This document shows positions 18,053 through 29,100 of a stretch of DNA of 64,000 nt, one piece after another (within the stretch, counting starts at the first letter, position 1; every line of letters begins with the position of its first letter). Made by a program: the position numbers and the translations under genes. Under the pieces are notes generated by a model. That model worked only from the letters and a program-made list of their open reading frames with translations, ran no database searches and was not told where the DNA came from. The stretch lies in IMG/VR virus record IMGVR_UViG_3300008108_000042, positions 1 to 64,000 of that record; one strand, 5' to 3'. This stretch comes from a virus.

Positions 18053-19585
18053 TTAAAATTCTACAACAACCTTAATGTCTTCGATCTGGTCGTTTGCCCT
18101 GGTAATTGACTTTCTATTATCTATATAGAGAACTTGTGCCGAATTTTTCTTTAATTCAGGCGATGAATATCCAGAAGTGAAACGGGATCCTAGATCATAA
18201 TCAGTATTATTAATTGTTCTCACAGAAGTGTTTTGTCCAAACTGTACATCTGGAGATGCACTAGCACCAGAAGTTAATCCCACAATTGGATTACTTCCTG
18301 TAAATAATGATAAACTACCAGAAATTTCAGGATAAATACCATCAACTTTATTTTGATAGTATCTTAATACTTTTGTTACTGGGTTCCATGAAACAACTTT
18401 TCCTCTTGAAGTAATGGTTTGTCCACCAACTGTTCTTTGTTGCTGGATAGTTTCGTCTGGTTGGTAATTATTTTGAAAAGTTGGCGAGAAGATAACAGCG
18501 TAAGTTCCTGATAAAGTTAAATCTTCAGTTAATTCTTCAGTATTATATTTTTTTGGATTGATAATTAATCCAATTCTACGATAATCGTTATCAATTGGAA
18601 AGTCTCCAGACCCTTCAGAATATGATAATTTGGTATTTACCATAACTCTATATCCACCAAGTTCAATATCTGCCTGAGCACCATGTCCACCAACAGGAGG
18701 AATAATTACATCAATTTGTCCTCCTGTTCCAGTACCAATACCAGCAATATTTGTAGAATCTACGGTAATTCTTCCAAAGGAATAACCTGTTCCCCCAGAT
18801 GTTACTGTAGCTGAGAAGATTTTACCTCCATCGATTGTAATTGAAACTCTACCTCCAGTACCGTCTCCATTAATAGGTACGTTCTCATAAGTTCCATTAT
18901 TATAACCAGCACCAGCAGAAGTAATAACTACAGTATCAATTTCTCCACCAACTGCGTTACTAGAAACCACAGTATCATTAATTACAGGCATGTAATCATT
19001 TGAGAAAAACTTTAGAACCGATGAAACAGGAATAGTATACATATACTTCCAACGATAACCATCAGAGGTTGAAATAACTGAAGTTGACGTTCCTGTTGGT
19101 TCTACAGTTGAAGGTTTTCCATTTGGATCCGATGGAGAAGTTCCATTGAAAATGCACTTATAAACTTGATATGAAGAGTTGACTACATAAAAATCAGATT
19201 CATACAATCTTACAGCACCTGAGGATGCTGTTTTAGTTGGAGAATAATCATGTCTATACATATCATATGTGTATCCCAATCCACCTGTAGTTTTTTCAGG
19301 AGGAACCCATTCAATTCTTCTTACAACTTGAATAACATCTGATGAAAGAACTCTTTTTAGAGAGATCATATCATCATAGATATCAGTAAATTCTGAAAAA
19401 CTATCAATAGCTGCAGGAGGCGTATTTTCATTATCCCATGGTTGAGGTCTTCCAATAAAGAAATATAATCTATCTCTAGTTGAACCTGCATCTAAATCGC
19501 TTTGAGATGCAACTGGTCCCTCTAAAGCTTTGATGAATTTCTTTGCAGAAAATATCCTAAATTGATCAGTTAATAGTGCTGACAT
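18053..19585 (-). CDS. gp8: Baseplate wedge protein gp8-like
   Basis: A 510-aa protein with an N-terminal LTDQFRIFSAKKFIKALEG, RDRLYFFIGRPQPWDNEN, YTYDMYRHDYSP and DGYRWKYMYTIPVSSVLKFF, all typical of cyanophage gp8. T4 gp8 is a dimeric wedge subunit that joins gp7, gp6 and gp10. At 334 aa T4 gp8 is shorter; the extra length here includes GAGYNNGTYENVPINGDG and GGTGYSFGRITV repeats and a KVVSWNPVTKVLRYY module like those in the neighbouring giants. A TATAAATA late promoter lies about 23 nt upstream of the ATG. Confidence 0.88.
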   Translation of the reverse strand: MSALLTDQFRIFSAKKFIKALEGPVASQSDLDAGSTRDRLYFFIGRPQPWDNENTPPAAIDSFSEFTDIYDDMISLKRVLSSDVIQVVRRIEWVPPEKTTGGLGYTYDMYRHDYSPTKTASSGAVRLYESDFYVVNSSYQVYKCIFNGTSPSDPNGKPSTVEPTGTSTSVISTSDGYRWKYMYTIPVSSVLKFFSNDYMPVINDTVVSSNAVGGEIDTVVITSAGAGYNNGTYENVPINGDGTGGRVSITIDGGKIFSATVTSGGTGYSFGRITVDSTNIAGIGTGTGGQIDVIIPPVGGHGAQADIELGGYRVMVNTKLSYSEGSGDFPIDNDYRRIGLIINPKKYNTEELTEDLTLSGTYAVIFSPTFQNNYQPDETIQQQRTVGGQTITSRGKVVSWNPVTKVLRYYQNKVDGIYPEISGSLSLFTGSNPIVGLTSGASASPDVQFGQNTSVRTINNTDYDLGSRFTSGYSSPELKKNSAQVLYIDNRKSITRANDQIEDIKVVVEF

Positions 19586-19607
19586 TGTTATTCTCGTTCC
19601 TCCATAT

Positions 19608-19615
19608 TATTTATA
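19608..19615 (-). promoter_or_regulatory. Late promoter TATAAATA for gp8
   Basis: The minus strand reads TATAAATA 23 nt upstream of the gp8 ATG, in the 38-nt gap between the 1173-aa gene and gp8. A GGAGG-type ribosome site (ATGGAGGAACG) follows. Confidence 0.75.
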
Positions 19616-19623
19616 ACTTAAAT

Positions 19624-22600
19624 TTATAGTGTTGGTTGTTCGATTAGTATGGTTTGATATTCAATATCTTTAATTCTGTAAGAAGCTCCAGATAAATTAC
19701 CAGTTATATTTTCTCCACCTAAAATAGCTTGTACAATAGCTCCAGTTCCTGTTGTATCTCCTGGATCAGGAACTACAATAACTTCTGGAGGATTTTCTGG
19801 ATCGTATCCATAACCACCATCAACAATTGTTGTTGAAGTTAATTGATCTAAAGTTAAAGATGTTGTAGCTGAAGCTGCAAGAAGACCAGTAGTTTCAATA
19901 TCTAAAGTTGGCGCAATAGTATATTGTTGTCCAAAATCCATAACCCTAATATCTACAATGGTAGAATTTTTAGAGAATGTATATAAAGTTCCTACTAGTG
20001 GATCCCCAGTATCATATGGTTGTGGAGACTTAACACGCAAAATTTTATTTGTACTATCCCAAGAAACGACCTCTGCGGTAATACTTGATTGATCTCCAGT
20101 GATAATTTCACCTTCTATAAAATCGACATCAATTGTATTTTCTCTAGATTTTAGATATATGTCTAAAATTGCGGTATGTTCTATACCTTCATCTAATCCA
20201 CCTGCTTCCAAAATAGATGCAATAACTGGATTTGGGTGACCATCTTTAATTTTATCTTGAGTTGTAAGTAGTGTTAGATTTACACCTCCCGTTGTTTCTT
20301 CAATACCATATAGTGTTCCTGGTTTACCTCCATCTAAACTAGTATCACCATCGTATTCAGTACCAGCATTAAATAAATCAGGAATACCATCAACAAATCC
20401 ATTTACAGGAGTATCCTGAAATGCAAAATTTGATAATACTGAAATTGGATCAGTTAATAATGTAACGAATGATCCTATAGTATCTATTAAAATATGAGGT
20501 TTTTGTGCTGACGTTGTAAAATCTGATTTACCTGCATCAAATTGTACAACTGTGCTTCGTTCACTTGCTCTTCCCGCATCAATAAATGCTAGGTCATCTA
20601 CAATAAAATTAATAAACAATTCACCAGTAGATTGCTTCCAATCGTATACAATTCCCTGCTTAGCACCAGCAATATTAACAGTCCTGATAATTCTATCACC
20701 AATATTAAAAATTAAATCTTCTGGTCTTTCGAGAACAATTCTCTGATCATATCTAAAATTATCTCCCCTAACACATCCTGATATAGAATAAGTATCTTTG
20801 GTTGTATAAGTAAAAATTTCATTTTCAATATAAAATTTTCCACTACCCGAAAAGGGATCTGTGGGATTAATATAAATTGTAGTATCAGATCTACCAACAT
20901 CTTTAAGTAGACCAGCTAAAAATCTACTGCCAGAATTTAAATATTGTCTATTTCTATTAACTCTTTTTAATCTTGCCTTTCTGGTTAAAACTATTTTTGG
21001 TGCGGTAGTATACCCTTTTCCACCAGAGGTAATATTTACATTCGTTAGTTCTCCATTAGAAACATCAATTGTTGCTTTTGCACCAACACCATTACCACCT
21101 TCAAAAATAAGATAAGGTGGTATATCATAGTATTCTCCAGGATCTGTAATTTGAATACTAGAAACATATCCAGCATTATCTACATTAATTTTTCCTGCAG
21201 CACCAATTCCACCACCACCTTGTATTATAAGACCAACATCTCCCTCAGTATAATTTTTGCCAGGATTAATAATACTTAAAGAAGTAACACTATTAGTTGA
21301 TACAGATGCAGATGCCCCATTTCCTCCAAATCCACTAATATTAACTGTTGTTGGGCCAAAATATTCATCACCTTGAGATACTAATTGAATATAAGATATC
21401 GCTCCATCAGAAATATTTGCTATAGCTACTGCTGGAGTAGTTGGATTGCCACCTGAAATTTCTAGTGTTGGTGGAGAAGTATAACCTCCTCCCCTATTGA
21501 TAATTTGTATCTCAACTACTTTTCCAGCTAAAACAACAGCACTTAAAACTGCTCCAACACCGCCGCCCCCGTTCGCAACAACTGTTGGTTCGGACTGATA
21601 TCCAGAACCTTGATCAGTGATAGTTATTGTAGAGATTACTTTATCAGATCGTAAAATAGGTTTAGCATTTGCACCATATCCTTGTGTTGCTGCAGCACCT
21701 GTACCAACAGGTGTTGATAAAATTTCAACTCTTAATGGATCATAACCTGCGCCACTATTAATTACTTTTACTGCAACAATTTTATCTTTGAATATAATTG
21801 GTTCTAACACTGCAGGAACACTTGGATTTCCAGCATTCGCAATTCTTAAAATTGGAGGATTACTTACATCATATCCAGAGCCAGCATTTACAACATCTAC
21901 ACTATCAATTCCATTTTCAGTATTAAATGAAGGAATTAATACTGCTCCACTTCCAGGAGTTAATACTGTGGGATCTTCACCAAGTTCAACTGGCGATCCA
22001 TAGTATGTTGGGCCTATTACATATGGATATGTAGGAGTTGTTAGTGAGTTATTAAATGTTGTAAAATATGCATATGTTCCGTTAGGAAAATCTGGAGTAA
22101 CACAATATCTTCCATTATGCTGATCTAAATCACCATATCCCAAAACCCATTCATAATCCTGTACATATTGTCCAGCTTGTCTTATAATTGGTAAAATTTG
22201 TTGATTTGGTGGAGTAGTATTAATAGGATTAATAATATAATATAAATTGTATGAACTTGTTGTTGGTGCTACTGGAGGAACTTTGAAAAATACTTTTATA
22301 ATGTATTCTCCAGGAGATAATCTTTGAACGATACTTTCATCTTTATCTCCTCCAAAAACCGAGTTTGCGATTGGGAAACCTGTTGAAGTTTGGAGCTCTA
22401 GATCAACATCAATTGCGCCTGGATTTAAATCAAGTGTGATAGAAACTACTGATGTTGAAGATACTATAAATCTATAGAATTTTTCTACTCCATCAATACT
22501 ACTAATAATACTCTCTTGGAATTCTATTCTTTGATAAGGTAATGGCGTTACAATTGGCAGAGGATTTTTTAATCTATAACTTGTAGATAAAACTTTTACA

Positions 22601-23145
22601 CCAGAATTTATATTTGTTGGATCTGTATAACCAACAGGACCATATATGGGATACCCATCTAATGCCACACCCAAAATTTTAGAATGTCCATCTTCATGAT
22701 ATAAATCATCATTATAGTAATTTCCTCTACTCAGTTCTTTGTCAACTTCACTCCAACCATTCCAACCTTTTCCTGTATTGTAATGGTATACATTATTTTC
22801 ATCTGGATATCCATCATATTGATCTTTACCAGTAATAAAAGAACTATGCATTTTATCATAGTTAAATCCAGCTGGAGGTAGAGGAGCTCCTTGTTGACCA
22901 GCATTAGGTGAATATATTGGCACACCATTCATTGCAAATCCAACAATTTTATAAGATGTTGGAACAGAAATCGAAGAAGGAATATTAACTCCCCCTCTAT
23001 AAATTATTGTCTGATCAAAACTTTGTTCCTCAACAGTACTTGTGTTGTTTGCATTAGGAAATGCTCCAATCGAATGTAGTGGTAATCCATTCGATTGGAT
23101 TCTCATAAAACTGTTATTATTTTCGAATGTAAAGGTGCCTGCCAT
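19624..23145 (-). CDS. Large structural protein with YHYH domain interrupted by a PPC-like domain
   Basis: A 1173-aa protein. Residues about 60-200 carry the YHYH fold hallmarks (GYPDENNVYHYNTGKG, SKILGVALDGYPIYGPVGYTDP). Residues about 219-306 (FYRFIVSSTSVVSITLDL, DVDLELQ, RLSPGEYIIKVF) look like a bacterial pre-peptidase (PPC-like) beta domain. After it the YHYH pattern resumes (QDYEWVLGYGDLDQHNGRYC, PDFPNGTYAYFTTF). From about 390 to 760 there are many GSGYxxxPxxxxxGGGG repeats, and near 1000-1040 an AEVVSWDSTNKILRV module. It lies between the giant gp7-position gene and gp8, so a baseplate or short-fibre role is likely. Confidence 0.8.
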   Translation of the reverse strand: MAGTFTFENNNSFMRIQSNGLPLHSIGAFPNANNTSTVEEQSFDQTIIYRGGVNIPSSISVPTSYKIVGFAMNGVPIYSPNAGQQGAPLPPAGFNYDKMHSSFITGKDQYDGYPDENNVYHYNTGKGWNGWSEVDKELSRGNYYNDDLYHEDGHSKILGVALDGYPIYGPVGYTDPTNINSGVKVLSTSYRLKNPLPIVTPLPYQRIEFQESIISSIDGVEKFYRFIVSSTSVVSITLDLNPGAIDVDLELQTSTGFPIANSVFGGDKDESIVQRLSPGEYIIKVFFKVPPVAPTTSSYNLYYIINPINTTPPNQQILPIIRQAGQYVQDYEWVLGYGDLDQHNGRYCVTPDFPNGTYAYFTTFNNSLTTPTYPYVIGPTYYGSPVELGEDPTVLTPGSGAVLIPSFNTENGIDSVDVVNAGSGYDVSNPPILRIANAGNPSVPAVLEPIIFKDKIVAVKVINSGAGYDPLRVEILSTPVGTGAAATQGYGANAKPILRSDKVISTITITDQGSGYQSEPTVVANGGGGVGAVLSAVVLAGKVVEIQIINRGGGYTSPPTLEISGGNPTTPAVAIANISDGAISYIQLVSQGDEYFGPTTVNISGFGGNGASASVSTNSVTSLSIINPGKNYTEGDVGLIIQGGGGIGAAGKINVDNAGYVSSIQITDPGEYYDIPPYLIFEGGNGVGAKATIDVSNGELTNVNITSGGKGYTTAPKIVLTRKARLKRVNRNRQYLNSGSRFLAGLLKDVGRSDTTIYINPTDPFSGSGKFYIENEIFTYTTKDTYSISGCVRGDNFRYDQRIVLERPEDLIFNIGDRIIRTVNIAGAKQGIVYDWKQSTGELFINFIVDDLAFIDAGRASERSTVVQFDAGKSDFTTSAQKPHILIDTIGSFVTLLTDPISVLSNFAFQDTPVNGFVDGIPDLFNAGTEYDGDTSLDGGKPGTLYGIEETTGGVNLTLLTTQDKIKDGHPNPVIASILEAGGLDEGIEHTAILDIYLKSRENTIDVDFIEGEIITGDQSSITAEVVSWDSTNKILRVKSPQPYDTGDPLVGTLYTFSKNSTIVDIRVMDFGQQYTIAPTLDIETTGLLAASATTSLTLDQLTSTTIVDGGYGYDPENPPEVIVVPDPGDTTGTGAIVQAILGGENITGNLSGASYRIKDIEYQTILIEQPTL

Positions 23146-23162
23146 TACTCTACTCTTTCCTT

Positions 23163-23170
23163 TATTTATT
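23163..23170 (-). promoter_or_regulatory. Late promoter-like AATAAATA
   Basis: The minus strand reads AATAAATA in the 33-nt gap between the 8074-aa gene and the 1173-aa gene, about 18 nt upstream of the latter's ATG. It has one mismatch to TATAAATA. The spacing is short. Confidence 0.5.
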
Positions 23171-23178
23171 TCTAAAAG

Positions 23179-26100
23179 TTATTCTTCATCTAGACCAAAA
23201 TCACCAAATACATTACCAGTGCCTAATAATAAAGTTGAATTTGGTAATTCTACTGTAGCAGCAATTACTTCAGGGTCTCTATAACCATAACCACCATCAA
23301 CAAGATTGACCGATGATACACCTACTAATGCTTTTAATTGTCCATCAAATCCACCAGTTGAAGTTACAACAACTTCTGGTCTAGATGTGTATCCAGATCC
23401 ACCAGCACTAATTTGTGTTTCTGAAATTAGTCCCTTAGAAATTACTGCCGTTAATACTGCAGATTTACCATATACAGGTCCATCATAATTGTATGTCACG
23501 AGAGAATTTGAAGATTCAATAACAGCAACTGTTCTGTCTTCTGTCTCACCCTCAATTGATAAAATATCATCAGTTTCAACTTCAGGAACTACAACATCTT
23601 GTACAACGTCAGCATCAGAACCAATATATGCAAATCCAATAAATTGACTTCCAGTTCTAGGAACTTCAGTGAAATTAATTCTAGAACCACTTAAATCATA
23701 ACCTTCTCCAGCTTTTTGGATGACACCATTCATGGAAACAATGATATTATTATCAGGTTTTGTTAATGCAGAAGATCCCTCTGTAACTGTTAATGAGTAG
23801 AAAGAATTATTTCGCTTAAGGTTAAAGCTAGATCTTAATGAATCAAATTCAAACGAGATATCATCTAAAATTCTAAGCTTACCTAAGTAAGTTCCAACGA
23901 AACTGGAACCGAATTGAGGAGCTTCGTAGAATGTAATTTTATCACTAAATGTAATGTAAGAAATGCCTGGTTGTTGTAAAATTCCATTAACAAATATTAA
24001 TACATAACCTTCAGTATTTGGGAAGTATTGTATTCCATTATTATATGTTAAATCAAATGTTGTTTGAACTCCATCAAAACCACGGAAATACCTATCTACT
24101 TTACCAAGAACCTGGGTAGTTTTACTGTTATATGAAACATAACCACCACTAGATGTAATCCTACAATAATCATTAAAATTGCCCACTACTGAAGTTAAGA
24201 ATAATTGTTTTGTTGAACCAACTAAAACAACCTTATTAATTGTTGCATATGAATATTGATTATTATATACTTCTTCTAGAGATACAATGGTTGCTTTTCC
24301 AATTACATTTTGAGTTGTAGTATTTTTATTTGCAATCAATGCTCCCTTATCAAAAGTTGTATATGTTATAGTTGAAGGAACATTTGCATAATCAGTAAGA
24401 ATACTGATGTATAAATCAACTAAAGTATTGATGGTGCTTCTAACAGTAGCACAAGAATTAATATTATATGCTGTTGGATAAGCATCATCATATAACACTT
24501 CATCATTAAATACTTGATCAACTGCTGCATAATAATTTGCTAACTCATGTCTAGCATTTTGATAGGATGTTGGTACTGGAATATTATTAATTACATAAGG
24601 TAGTAATGTTTTTAGATATGTTAAACCTGCAATACTTTGCGATTCTTCACCAGCAATTCCATTAGTAATGAAAGTGCCAGTCACTGCATCATAATAATAT
24701 AATGCACTATTCACAACTTTACTATTTCCACCGTATCTTACGTTATGAGCGATTGCATCAATCCAGTATTTAATATCTCTTTCACACTTGACTTCATTTG
24801 TTGACCAAGTACCTACTGTCTCTGTAGGAACACTAGATGTATTTCCTGCATTAAGAGCAGTTGTCATAATCGCGGTAAGAGTAGTAATTGCACTTTGAAC
24901 TTGTGTGCATGAAGATGAGTTTTGGTTTGAACCTGTTGTAGGATCTGCAGAAATTGTTAAATCCTGAACAGGAGTTAATCCTGTATATGTTCCAGTTGGT
25001 AAAGTATTAGTAATCGCTGCCTTCATCAAATCTCTTGCATAATTAAATGCTGCAACAGATTGCGTTACTTCTCCCGCTAAACCATTAGTTAGAAGGGTTG
25101 TAGCGTTGCTAAAGTAGTATAAAGTATTAGTTCTAGTATTTTGATTTCCTCCATCATACAGGTCATTAGCAACCCCTTTGATGAAGTATTCTAGATCTCT
25201 CTTACACTTGTTTTCACCTGTTGTCCAAGTTCCAACATTTCTCTTTGGTAGATTAATTAGACTACCATCTGTTAAAATGCCAGTAAGAATTGCAGTTAAT
25301 GATGTAATAGCACTTTGGACGTTCGAACATGAATTTGTGTTAGTATTTGAACCTGTTGAAGGATCTGCGGTAATTGTTAAATCTGTAGTTGGTAAGTTGT
25401 TTGTTATAGCAAGTTTGCATAGATCTCTAACTTGATTAAATGCATAAATTGACTGAGTTAGTTCTCCTACTAATCCATTAGATAATAATCCACCCGTTGC
25501 TTGATCAAAGTATGCAATAGTTGCATCATAGATATTTGCATTACCACCATCATAAAGATCATTAGCAATCGCATCAATTACATAACCAAGATCTCTACGA
25601 CACTTAGTTTGATCATTATTGGGGAAAACAAATGTTGGATAGGCAGCAATTAAATTATTGATGGTAGTATCAATAATATACTGTCTATTTTTCTTGATTA
25701 GAGTTCCAGCATCTTTAAATCTATTTACCGAAGAAGATGGTAACCAATAATCTTGTGATGTTGGTGTACCAGGATACATAAAGTCTGGATACGTTGCCTT
25801 AATATAACCAGTAGTTTCCTCAATGATATAATCACTGTTTGCATAAATTAAATTACTAGCATCCTTAAATCTACTTACAGATGAAGAAGGAGAATAATCA
25901 CTTTGCGATGCTGGGGTTCCTGGGAACTCAAAGTCTGGATATTGACTCTTAATATATCCACTAACTTCTTTTGCAATAAAATCTTTATTTGAGATTAAAA
26001 GATTTGATGCATCAATATGTGTTCCATCAATACCGATTTCAGTATTTGGTGAGTTGATAGGCAATACGGTATTTTGTGTGTCAGTATGATAGAACTCAAC

Positions 26101-29100
26101 TCTTCTTGATAGTTTAGTAACAGTTCCATAATTTATTGTAGGACTGTCACCAACTACAATACTTCTAACTGCAAATAGTCTACCAGCAGTAATTTCAACT
26201 AAATTATCTAGATTTAATACATTAGTAGTTGGATTCCAACTAGTAACATATGCATTTGCAACTTCTTGAGATTGACTATCTAACAATTTGACAAAATCAT
26301 TTTCTGCAAATGTTCCACTAATACCATTTTCAAAATAAGCTTCAGCATATTCAGTTTCATTAATACCAACAATAGTGCTTTCATCTCCAGTCTTAGTTTC
26401 TGAAATTTCATCAATTAGTGAAATACTATCTCCAATATCAAAATCTGCTAATGATTGATCAACATCAACCGTCATTTTATTAATTTTTCCTGAAATAACA
26501 GTATCACCAGCTGTTAGTGATACTGTTTGACCCTCTTCAACTACTGTAATAATAACTTCATTATCCGAAGAATTAACTGTTTGTGATTCATAAAAATAAC
26601 CTTCGATATTTTCTGTGTCTAAAGTTAATTTTCCACCTGTGTTTGATATAATTGGGGCACTATTATATAATGATTGATCGAGAGTTGCATCTGCACCAGA
26701 AGTTAATCCAGTAAAATATTCACCGTCCTCAATCTGAGAACTAATATCAATTAATTTTAATCTATTAGTAGAACCGACTAATACGGTTGCAATAGAACCA
26801 CTTACATTACCTTCAATGATATCATCAACATCAAATGCACCAGATGTAATTATAACATCCAAGAATAGTGTATTATTTACTACTTCATAACCATAAATTT
26901 CAGCAGTTCCAGATTGTGTAGTGTTTGTAATTTCTTCATTAGTGAACTCTGCCTCAACAGGACTATTTTCCACATCAAATTCTACAGGTATGCGAGTATA
27001 AATTTTCTTAACCTTTGCGGTTCTTTCTATTATTGAAGTAACTTCTGCAATACTACCGCTAGATTGACCATATACATAATTTCCAAGAGTTATTCCACCA
27101 ATAACAGGATTTGGTAGTATACGAGTTCCATAATTAGGAGATGGTAGGGAAACACCATAAGTTTTTGTGACATTTAATGCCAAATACTGTGGAGATGATA
27201 ATGTTGAAGTTAATATTAAAGTTTCCGCAGTAACTTTAGTTGTTGGACCAGCACTAACCGAGATATTTGGATCTGTATATGCATAGAATGTTGTCAATGG
27301 TGAAGGAGATACAAGTGTTTCATTAATTGCTGAAATTGTATAATCTCTAGCTTTGTTGTATGCAGCATTAGTAGCAGTAACATTTTTGTATATGAATGAT
27401 GTTACTGCAGTTCCTGACGAATTTAAATATGCTGATACATAATTCACTATTCCAGAATTTCCGTTAGTTAATAAATCATAAACTAAAGCATCAACATAAT
27501 CATCGAGTGCTGCTTTCGCGTTTGTAATTTCACTTGCAGATAAATTTAAAGTTGTATAAGTATTGGTAATAAATTTATGTGTTTCAGATACTATATACTC
27601 CTTATTATAAAGAGCAAGTTTAGAAGCATCTTGATAGTTTTGTCCTGCTGGTCTCAAGAAAGCAATCATAATATCGTATAAAGTCGCAATAGCAGACTTA
27701 ACATTCGCACATCCACCAACATCATTTGTAATTGTATAATCTCTTACTGGATAACTTATTGGTGTTACAGTTTGATATTGTGCTGTATAAATTTCATTAT
27801 TAATTACTTTTTGTGCCAACTCTTTAATTTTTTGTAAAGTTACAATCGTAGGTAGTAACTCATTTTTGACTGAAGTAATTGATACTCCATCAGCAAGATA
27901 GAATTTTAATCCATCAATAGTATAACCTTGTCCTCCAGTCAATAGATCTAAAATTACTGCATCGATTAGCAGTTTCATATCTCTTTCACACTTAGATTGA
28001 CCAGCAGCCCCGCTGGGGAATGTTAATGCATTATATTGAACATTATTTAACGTATATTTAAATTGACTGATTGTATATGCAACTGCTTCTTTAGCAATAA
28101 AATCTCTATTGAACCAGAGTAAATTGCAAGCATCTCTATATCTTTGTGCTGTAGGAGCAAGAACATCATTAATAACACCCCATAGATAATCAATTCTTGA
28201 AGCAATAGCATCTGCATCAGATTCAATGTTAGTACCTAAGGTACTAATAGGTCTTTCTAAAGTAAATTGAGCATCATAATCAACTAATGTATTCAGTACA
28301 GCTTTTTTGCAAAGATCTCTAACAAAGAAGTGTGCATGTAAACTTTGTAGAAGTTGACCAACTCCAAATTGCTGTGCTTCTCCTGGTTGATAAAGATAAC
28401 GAATTTGCTCGTTAGATGAAATATATGCTTTTGCAGCAGAAATTGAATAATAATCTCCACCAGAAGATAAATCTTGTGCAACTGCAGTAATTAATAATTG
28501 CAAATCTCTTCTGCAAGTACTTGTTCCAGATAGGTTATTGCCAACATCTCCTGGTATTTGGAAATCTTCATAATAATATTTTAATTCATTCGATGCTTCT
28601 TCTGAAATAAACAATGAATTTTTCAAGATAACATCTGCAGCTTCTCTGTATGAATTTAAAGAACTATCAAATGCATCAGTGTAAACAATATTCTGAGCAT
28701 TGATTACTTGCTTTGCCAGAATTGGAACAGTGATTTTTTCAGATACTTCTGCTGTAGTGTAACTAGTTGGTAAAATGATATTTGAGTTGTTAGTACCGTT
28801 AAAATTAAACAATACTAATGTATACGAGTCTTGAACAAACTCAGAAGAAGGTACTGCAAAATTATTAGTATATCTTGCATTTGTTGAAATGCGAAGATCA
28901 TCAATGTAACCAGTAAATCCTGTAGAAACGTTTTGGTATGAGTTGCCAATAGTCAAAGGTCTATTTGCGTAAGTGCGAGTATCGGAGAATGAAGTCGCAA
29001 CACCAACACCGTTTACATAAATTTGAACTTGAGTGTTATTTTTAACAACTGCAACATGTGACCAACTATTGAGTGAAGCTGTAGCGGTGGTGGTCCAATC

